NCBI GenBank assembly: GCA_943788515.1
Contig: CALSQM010000003.1
Span: 151,228 to 215,227 of the forward strand
DNA: 64,000 bases
Reading direction: 5' to 3'
From: an uncultured SAR86 cluster bacterium
Lineage (GTDB): Bacteria; Pseudomonadota; Gammaproteobacteria; Magnimaribacterales; D2472
The notes under the pieces are model-generated. The model worked only from the letters and a program-made list of their open reading frames with translations. It was not told the DNA's origin and did no database searches. A program made the translations under genes and the position numbers. Position 1 is the first letter of the stretch. Every line of letters starts with the position of its first letter. Positions 58,422 through 64,000 of the stretch are shown here, piece by piece.

Positions 58422-59810
58422 ATGCAACCTATTAAAATATTTAATACTCTTTCAGGTAAAAAAGAGGATTTCCATCCTTTAGATTCTGGCCATATTAAAA
58501 TCTACGCTTGCGGGCCAACGGTTTATAACTTTGCACACATTGGCAATGCCAGAATGGCTGTTGTATTTGACACACTTGTAAGAGTTTTAAGATATAAATA
58601 CCCAAAAGTTACATACGTTTCAAACATAACAGATATTGATGACAAAATTATTGATGCAGCTAATGAACAAAAAGTACCTATAAAAACAATCACTGAGAAA
58701 TACACTAATATCTATAACGAAGATATGTCTCAACTGTCTGTAAATATTCCTGATATACAGCCTAAGGCAACAGAATATATTTCAGAGATGATTGATTTAA
58801 TAGAGAACCTTATTCTTAAAGAACATGCCTATGAGAAAGAGGGGCATGTATTGTTCCATGTACCTTCATATAAAAATTATGGAATGCTGTCTAATAGAAA
58901 TAGAGATGAACAGATAGCTGGCAGTAGGGTAGAAATTGCTCCTTTTAAAAAAGACCCAGCTGACTTCGTTCTCTGGAAACCAAGTTCTGATATTCAGCCG
59001 GGCTGGGATTCTCCATGGGGGTTTGGTAGGCCTGGTTGGCATACTGAATGTTCAGCCATGTCAGAGAAAACCTTGGGACTACCTTTTGATATTCATGGTG
59101 GTGGCAGAGATTTAACTTTTCCTCATCATGAAAATGAAATAGCGCAAAGTTGTTGCTCCACTGCAGATATTAATAAACCAAATTCCTATGCAAACTATTG
59201 GATGCACAATGGTTTTGTTACCATCAATGGCGAAAAAATGTCTAAATCGCTTGGCAATATTATTTTAGTGAAAGACTTATCAAATGAGTATCATGGCGAA
59301 GTAATAAGGCTGGCCTTATTATCCTCGCATTACAGACAAGGCCTTGATTGGAATGAAAAGGTCATACATCAAGCAAAAAAGCTATTGGATAAGCTTTATA
59401 AAACCTTACTAGATCTTGAGTCTGAAGATTTAGTTGAAATACAAGATAGTGATTGGATTAATCCATTGATGGATGATCTCAATACACCAGGCTTTATAGC
59501 AAATATCAATGTTCTCATTAAGGATTATTCATCTGCATCAGAAAAACAAAAAGGTATTTTAAAAAGTAAGCTTATTCTTTTGGGTAGCCTTATGGGAGTT
59601 TTGCAAGAGGATCCAAAATCATGGTTTGAAATGAATCAATCTAATAAAGATTTTAACAAGGAAGAAATAGATAACTTAATATCAGAGCGAAACGAAGCAA
59701 AGATAAATAAAGACTATGCAAAAGCCGATATGATTAGAGATGAGCTTATGAGCAAAGGAATTGAGATTATGGATAGTAGCTCAGGAACATCATGGAAAGT
59801 GAAAGCATGA
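58422..59810 (+). CDS. cysS: Cysteinyl-tRNA synthetase
   Basis: A 462-residue class I synthetase. GPTVYNFAHIGNARMAVVFD holds HIGH; zinc ligands are Cys (YACGPT about 29), GWHTECSAMS and HHENEIAQS; NGEKMSKSLGN is KMSKS (about 268-278); the anticodon domain with RNEAKINKDYAKADMIRDELMSKGI closes the chain. Length matches E. coli CysS (461). Confidence 0.98.
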   Translation: MQPIKIFNTLSGKKEDFHPLDSGHIKIYACGPTVYNFAHIGNARMAVVFDTLVRVLRYKYPKVTYVSNITDIDDKIIDAANEQKVPIKTITEKYTNIYNEDMSQLSVNIPDIQPKATEYISEMIDLIENLILKEHAYEKEGHVLFHVPSYKNYGMLSNRNRDEQIAGSRVEIAPFKKDPADFVLWKPSSDIQPGWDSPWGFGRPGWHTECSAMSEKTLGLPFDIHGGGRDLTFPHHENEIAQSCCSTADINKPNSYANYWMHNGFVTINGEKMSKSLGNIILVKDLSNEYHGEVIRLALLSSHYRQGLDWNEKVIHQAKKLLDKLYKTLLDLESEDLVEIQDSDWINPLMDDLNTPGFIANINVLIKDYSSASEKQKGILKSKLILLGSLMGVLQEDPKSWFEMNQSNKDFNKEEIDNLISERNEAKINKDYAKADMIRDELMSKGIEIMDSSSGTSWKVKA

Positions 59811-60406
59811 ATGAAAAAGGGGCATTAACTATTCCTGATAAATATAATGATATATCAGAAACTCTAAGCACTGCAGAATCAATCTTAGATAACGCAGTTG
59901 ATAATGCAAAAACACTTTTTCATACCCTGGTTCTATCTTCACATGATGAAGATAAAATAGTATCAAGAGTAGTGGTATTAAGGGAATTCAACCCTGAGGA
60001 AAGATATCTTCGGTTTCATACAGATGCCAGAGCTCCAAAAATTAAACATTTCCAAAAAAATAGCAATGCATCCATACTTGGGTATGATCCAGCATTAAAA
60101 ATTCAAATGAAGCTTCAAGGAAATGTTGAAGTTCATTTAAATAATGAAGTTACAAAAGCATCATGGAACGAATCAACTGCTAGATCTAAAAAGTGTTATT
60201 CGGTTGATGGAGGGTCATCGCTAGAAATAGATAATCCTGCAGAATATGATCTAAAGGATGGAAATATTGAAGATGGGTACTTAAATTTTGCAGTACTTAA
60301 ATTTAAATATACGTCCTTGGAATTTCTTTATCTGAAGAGCTCAGGACATAGAAGGGCTATTCATTCATGGGATGAAGACCTTGTTTCCAACTGGCTAGTC
60401 CCTTAA
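59807..60406 (+). CDS. Pyridoxamine 5'-phosphate oxidase-like flavoprotein
   Basis: A 199-residue PNPOx-fold protein. ATG 59807 overlaps the cysS stop (ATGA) and is preferred to the in-frame ATG 59792. FMN-binding-type features: SRVVVLREFNPEERYLRFHTDARAPKIKHFQKN (about 52-84), LKIQMKLQGNVEVH, WNESTARSKKCYSV, and a C-terminal HRRAIHSWD that matches the RRxxxxW end of PdxH-like proteins. Real PdxH is longer at the C-terminus and has a WxGxRLxxR pattern; this looks more like the heme/FMN 'general stress' branch. Substrate unknown. Confidence 0.7.
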   Translation: MNEKGALTIPDKYNDISETLSTAESILDNAVDNAKTLFHTLVLSSHDEDKIVSRVVVLREFNPEERYLRFHTDARAPKIKHFQKNSNASILGYDPALKIQMKLQGNVEVHLNNEVTKASWNESTARSKKCYSVDGGSSLEIDNPAEYDLKDGNIEDGYLNFAVLKFKYTSLEFLYLKSSGHRRAIHSWDEDLVSNWLVP

Positions 60407-60488
60407 AAACTTACTTTACTCATACTCCTATTAAAAAAATAATATTAATGTACTATTAATATGCATATTTAATTTGGGAGAAAAAATT

Positions 60489-60974
60489 ATGAATAAATTT
60501 TTATTTAGTGGCTTATTAATATTATCAACAAGTTTTGTATTTGCTGATGGTCATTCATCTGCAGAAAAAGAAGTTTTAAAGACTCTTGCAACATATTTTG
60601 AGGCAAGAAATGCAGGTGACTGGGATACAGTTGTTGCTCATGAGAGTAAATCAGGAACTTATGGCACAAATTCAGATGGCAGTTTCCATAAGCCTGTAGT
60701 AATGCAAACAGCTGAGGATTGGGCTTCATCAGGCCAAGGCGGTTCTTTGAATGTTCATTACCCTGAAGCCATTCAATTATCAGATGATGTTGTTTATGTC
60801 AGGTTTTATTATGAAGGAATGACTGAAGTTGAAGGTAATTCAAAGCCATACAGAACAAGAGTAACTATGAACTGGGTTAAAGAGGGCAGTAAATGGGTTG
60901 CCAAATCTCAACACTATTCATCCGCATCCTATGGCGGAGTTCATGTTTCACTAGCTGCTGATTTCGAAGACTGA
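60489..60974 (+). CDS. Secreted NTF2/SnoaL-like protein
   Basis: A 161-residue exported protein. ATG 60489 is chosen over the in-frame TTG at 60474 because GGGAG (60476-60480) lies 8 bases before it. The signal peptide MNKFLFSGLLILSTSFVFADGHSS is followed by an NTF2-like domain: LKTLATYFEARNAGDWDTVVAHES (cone helix), then beta strands with VVYVRFYYEGMTEVEGNSKPYRTRVTMNWVKEGSKWVAKSQHYS. Such SnoaL/DUF4440 domains bind small molecules or act as isomerases; the ligand is unknown. Flanked by a terminator. Confidence 0.7.
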   Translation: MNKFLFSGLLILSTSFVFADGHSSAEKEVLKTLATYFEARNAGDWDTVVAHESKSGTYGTNSDGSFHKPVVMQTAEDWASSGQGGSLNVHYPEAIQLSDDVVYVRFYYEGMTEVEGNSKPYRTRVTMNWVKEGSKWVAKSQHYSSASYGGVHVSLAADFED

Positions 60975-60995
60975 TAGTAAAAAATTGAACTAATA

Positions 60996-61024
60996 ATTAA
61001 AACCCTCTTTATGAGGGTTTTAAT
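60996..61024. terminator. Bidirectional terminator between the secreted protein and tRNA-Arg
   Basis: Perfect 12-bp inverted repeat ATTAAAACCCTC (60996-61007) and GAGGGTTTTAAT (61013-61024) with a TTTAT loop. T-rich in both directions, so it can end the plus-strand gene and the minus-strand tRNA transcript. Confidence 0.88.
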
Positions 61025-61028
61025 TTAA

Positions 61029-61103
61029 TGGCGCCCTCTGCAGGAATCGAACCTGCAACTAATCCTTAGGAGGGATCTGTTATATCCATTTAACTAAGAA
61101 GGC
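61029..61103 (-). tRNA. tRNA-Arg(CCU)
   Basis: Minus-strand cloverleaf of 75 bases with encoded CCA (TGG at 61029-61031 on the plus strand). The acceptor stem is GCCTTCT/AGAGGGC read on the minus strand; anticodon loop CTCCTAA gives CCT, which reads AGG; T-arm GCAGGTTCGATTCCTGC. The sequence resembles E. coli tRNA-Arg(CCU) closely in the D and T arms. In an AT-rich genome AGA/AGG are major Arg codons, so it is likely important. Confidence 0.97.
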
Positions 61104-61195
61104 GTATTTAAAAAAAAGATATTCTATAACATTAATTAAGACTTTATTAGTTATTACTAATTCAGTTCAATAATGTTTGCATATATAATTATGAA

Positions 61196-63127
61196 ATGAA
61201 AATAACATTACCTGATGGAAGTATAAAAGAATTATCTGATGGTTCCTCAGGTCTTGATCTTGCCTCTGATATTGGCCCAGGCTTAGCAAAAGCAGCCATA
61301 GCGTTAACTGTTAATGGTATCCAGAAAGATCTTTGCGATCCTTTAGATGATAACTCTGAAGTATCAATTATCACTATTGATTCTGAAGAAGGTCTTGAAA
61401 TAATGCGACACACTCTTACCGCACAGGTTTTAGCTAGGGCAGTAAAAAACTTATACCCAGATACAAAGCTAGCAATTGGACCAACGATTGCTGATGGTTT
61501 TTATTATGATTTTGAATTTAAGAAAGCCATATCACCTGATGACTTAGCTTCAATTGAAAAAGAGATGAAAAAAATTATCTCAAACGGCTCATCTATAACA
61601 AAGACTCTTCATTCTAAATCTGATGCAATAAATATATTTAAAGGATTGAACGAGTCCTACAAAGAATCGATTATCAGCGAATCCGAACAAGATGATAATT
61701 TCCAACTTTATTATCAAGATAATAATGAGTTTGTTGATCTTTGTAGAGGCCCTCATTTACCGAGTCTTAAGCATATTGGAGCCTTTAGGCTAACCAAGCT
61801 AGCTGGAGCATATTGGAAGGGTGATTCCAAGAATAAAATGCTGACAAGGATTTATGGAACTGCATGGATAAATGAAAAAGAATTAAATGCCTATCTTTTA
61901 AGAATCGAAGAGGCTGAAAAACGAGACCATAGAAAGCTTGGAAAAGAGATGAACTTATTTCATTTTCAAGAAGAAGCTCCAGGAATGGTTTTTTGGCATC
62001 CCAATGGATGGACAATTTATAGACTATTAGAGAATTTTATAAGAAATAAACTAGAACAATATAACTATCTAGAAATTAAAACTCCGCAAGTTGTTGATAG
62101 GAGATTGTGGGAAGCTTCTGGGCACTGGGACAAATATAGAGAAAATATGTTCATCACAGAAATAGATGAGGAGCATGCTAATGAAAAAAGAACGAATGCT
62201 TTAAAGCCAATGAATTGTCCTTGTCATGTTCAGATATATAACCAAGGGCTAAAATCTTATAGGGATCTCCCTTTGAGATATGCAGAATTTGGTTCATGTC
62301 ATAGGTATGAGGCATCAGGAACTATGCATGGTCTTATGAGAGTAAGAGGCTTCACGCAAGATGATGGTCATATCTTTTGTACAGAAGAGCAAATCGAAAA
62401 GGAAACAGAGCTTTTTATAAATTTACTATCTGATATCTATAAAGATCTCGGATTTGAAACATTCGATATTAAACTTTCAACAAGACCTGAGGTGAGAGTT
62501 GGAAGTGATGAGGTGTGGGATAAAGCTGAGGCGGCTCTAGAGGGCGCAATTACAAAATTAAATCTTCCATTTACTATCGAAGAGGGCGATGGTGCCTTTT
62601 ATGGACCAAAGCTTGATTTTGTTTTGACCGATGCTATTGGAAGAGAATGGCAGTGCGGAACCTTTCAGGCTGACTTTAATTTACCTGAAAGACTTGATGC
62701 TGAGTATGTTGGCGAAGATGGGTCAAAGCATAAGCCTGTAATGATTCATAGAGCAGTATTAGGTTCTTTTGAAAGATTTATTGGTGTCTTAATTGAAAAC
62801 TACTCAGGAAGACTTCCATTTTGGTTGGCACCACTTCAGGTATCAGTAGCTACTATCATTTCTGATGTTGATGATTATGCAGAAGAAATAATCGGTTTAC
62901 TAGAAGAAGCAGGTATCAGATGTCATGCAGATCTTAGAAATGAAAAAATAAGTTACAAAGTAAGAGAACATAGCTCTGCAAAAGTTCCAGTGATCATGGC
63001 GCTAGGCCAAAGAGAAAAAGATAATAGAACAGTTTCGATTAGACGAATTGGAAGTGATAAGACAGAGACTATGGATCTAAAAGAGGCTCTGAAGATTCTT
63101 TCAATTGAAAACAGCAATCCTAAGTAG
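61196..63127 (+). CDS. thrS: Threonyl-tRNA synthetase
   Basis: A 643-residue class II synthetase with all domains: TGS ([23 protein letters not shown]), the editing domain (about 65-225, with DGFYYDFEF and [10 protein letters not shown]), and the catalytic core ([43 protein letters not shown], motif 3 [17 protein letters not shown]) plus the anticodon domain. TATAAT-like AT bases (61180s) lie very near the start. In many Gammaproteobacteria thrS is followed by infC-rpmI-rplT; here yidD follows instead. Confidence 0.98.
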   Translation: MKITLPDGSIKELSDGSSGLDLASDIGPGLAKAAIALTVNGIQKDLCDPLDDNSEVSIITIDSEEGLEIMRHTLTAQVLARAVKNLYPDTKLAIGPTIADGFYYDFEFKKAISPDDLASIEKEMKKIISNGSSITKTLHSKSDAINIFKGLNESYKESIISESEQDDNFQLYYQDNNEFVDLCRGPHLPSLKHIGAFRLTKLAGAYWKGDSKNKMLTRIYGTAWINEKELNAYLLRIEEAEKRDHRKLGKEMNLFHFQEEAPGMVFWHPNGWTIYRLLENFIRNKLEQYNYLEIKTPQVVDRRLWEASGHWDKYRENMFITEIDEEHANEKRTNALKPMNCPCHVQIYNQGLKSYRDLPLRYAEFGSCHRYEASGTMHGLMRVRGFTQDDGHIFCTEEQIEKETELFINLLSDIYKDLGFETFDIKLSTRPEVRVGSDEVWDKAEAALEGAITKLNLPFTIEEGDGAFYGPKLDFVLTDAIGREWQCGTFQADFNLPERLDAEYVGEDGSKHKPVMIHRAVLGSFERFIGVLIENYSGRLPFWLAPLQVSVATIISDVDDYAEEIIGLLEEAGIRCHADLRNEKISYKVREHSSAKVPVIMALGQREKDNRTVSIRRIGSDKTETMDLKEALKILSIENSNPK

Positions 63128-63138
63128 ATAAGTATGAG

Positions 63139-63339
63139 ATGTTTTTCATAAAGTTATTTATATTACCAATTCGTTTTTACAGATACTTTATTTCACCCTT
63201 GACCCCACCATCTTGTAGATTTGAGCCTACTTGCTCTCAATACGCAATTAATTCTATTGAAGAGTTTGGAGTTATTAAAGGGTCAGTCATGGCACTCAAA
63301 AGAATTTCAAAATGCCACCCTTGGTATAGGGGAGATTAG
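63139..63339 (+). CDS. yidD: YidD, membrane insertion efficiency factor
   Basis: A 66-residue protein with the YidD/Hemolytic-peptide-like signature: [50 protein letters not shown], where the three cysteines and the RFxPTCSxYA core are conserved. It helps YidC insert membrane proteins. Usually it stands in rpmH-rnpA-yidD-yidC; here it is detached and lies 11 bases behind thrS. Confidence 0.92.
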   Translation: MFFIKLFILPIRFYRYFISPLTPPSCRFEPTCSQYAINSIEEFGVIKGSVMALKRISKCHPWYRGD

Positions 63340-63483
63340 TTTCATTAATTCACTAATAAATAATTCATAATAATTAAATATATTTAACATATATAAATAC
63401 ATACATAAATATAGATATATATGAATATTAATGCTATGTTTATTAGATAAATAAGTTCAATGAAGCCATTAGGGGGGTCAAAT

Positions 63484-64000
63484 ATGAACAAACTATCTAA
63501 ACTTGCATTAAGTTGCAGCGTAGGTTTTCTTTTCTTTTTTTCTTTAAATGTTGTCTCGCAAGAGGTTGAAGAAGTAGTTGTTACGGCTACCAAAAAAGCT
63601 GAATCCGTTCAAGATCTAGCTTTATCAATTCAAGCATTTACAGCTGAAGATGTTTCAGAAAATATGATTGAAAATATGAGTGACTTAGCCGAAGTTGTTC
63701 CTGGATTAATTATGGATAAAGGCATCGGATCAGGTGCTGCTTATTCAATCAGGGGTACAGGTTCATACGGTGTTGGTGCTGCGGTTGTTGGAGCTGTTGT
63801 AACAGCCTCTAATGGTCATAGTTATAACTCATCAAGTATTGCTGATATCGGCTTCTTTGATGTTGAAAGGGTTGAAGTTTTAAAAGGACCTCAAGGTACT
63901 TTATTTGGAAGAAATGCTGTTGCTGGTGTTATTAATATGATTACAGCTAGGCCAACTGCTGAAGCTGGTGGTTATGTAGAAGTTGAAGCTGGTAATCTTG
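63484..64000 (+). CDS. TonB-dependent receptor, N-terminal part (runs off the window)
   Basis: An open frame from ATG 63484 to the end of the window (172 codons), preceded by GGGGGG (63472-63478 region) as a strong ribosome site. Signal peptide (MNKLSKLALSCSVGFLFFFSLNVVSQ), TonB box EEVVVTATKK and a plug domain follow: VQDLALSIQAFTAEDV, LAEVVPGLI, SIRGTGSYG, FFDVERVEVLKGPQGTLFGRNAVAGVINMITARP. This is the large OMR-family type common in marine Gammaproteobacteria. The barrel and hence the substrate cannot be seen. The 144 bases before it are extremely AT-rich; no promoter could be fixed. Confidence 0.93.
   Translation, partial: MNKLSKLALSCSVGFLFFFSLNVVSQEVEEVVVTATKKAESVQDLALSIQAFTAEDVSENMIENMSDLAEVVPGLIMDKGIGSGAAYSIRGTGSYGVGAAVVGAVVTASNGHSYNSSSIADIGFFDVERVEVLKGPQGTLFGRNAVAGVINMITARPTAEAGGYVEVEAGNL

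Noticed and set aside
63340..63483. AT-rich spacer before the TonB receptor as a riboswitch or small RNA
   Set aside because: Only scattered short AT repeats; I could not build a stable conserved-looking structure or identify a known aptamer core.

Overview
The window is one continuous, gene-dense stretch of an AT-rich bacterial chromosome. Gene order places it in the Gammaproteobacteria: fmdB-aspS-yebC, ybgC-tolQRAB-pal-cpoB-tRNA-Lys, dapA-bamC-purC, iscRSUA-fdx-iscX, ndk-rlmN-rodZ-ispG-hisS-yfgM-bamB-der, sdhCDAB-sucAB-lpdA-sucCD, murJ-ribF-ileS-lspA-ispH and groSL all follow the order known from that class. The low GC, tiny or overlapping intergenic spaces, trimmed proteins (ProRS, TolA, NfeD, AmpD-AmpG with a VanZ-like protein) and a TonB-dependent receptor suggest a streamlined marine lineage of the SAR86 type. 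That assignment is an inference from style, not from a marker gene.

Layout. 1-314: end of recA. 368-2817: thiolase and an SPFH/NfeD membrane pair. 2819-4093 (minus): a short prolyl-tRNA synthetase. 4156-11928: fmdB-aspS-yebC, a small PD-(D/E)XK nuclease in the place where ruvC normally sits, then the whole Tol-Pal envelope system. 11956-16363: tRNA-Lys, a nucleotide-transporter-like protein, a BepA-like protease, an AI-2E-family permease and a peroxiredoxin. 16429-19012: dapA-bamC-purC. 19005-22016: Isc iron-sulfur operon with a textbook IscR operator but no hscBA. 22060-29903: ndk to der. 29989-40803: succinate dehydrogenase, 2-oxoglutarate dehydrogenase (with its E3) and succinyl-CoA synthetase, i.e. 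half of the TCA cycle in one transcription-length run. 40815-41222: a small protein resembling phage ssDNA-binding proteins. 41196-44992: MATE pump, acyltransferase, pdxB and a small putative winged-helix regulator. 45056-54375: msrB, murJ, ribF, ileS, lspA, ispH, ampD, ampG and a VanZ-like gene. 54472-60406: groSL, a PuuD-like membrane protein, folE, maf, cysS and a PNPOx-like protein. 60489-64000: a secreted NTF2-like protein, tRNA-Arg(CCU), thrS, yidD and the start of a TonB-dependent receptor.

Most genes are housekeeping. The accessory signal is subtle and lies in what is swapped or missing: the ruvC-slot nuclease, the phage-SSB-like gene behind sucD, the missing ProRS editing domain, the missing hscBA, and two genes (acyltransferase at 42646, VanZ-like at 54034) that lack any ATG/GTG/TTG start near their 5' end but have a Shine-Dalgarno sequence six bases before an AUC or AUU codon. 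I saw no insertion sequence, prophage, CRISPR array, integron or toxin-antitoxin pair.
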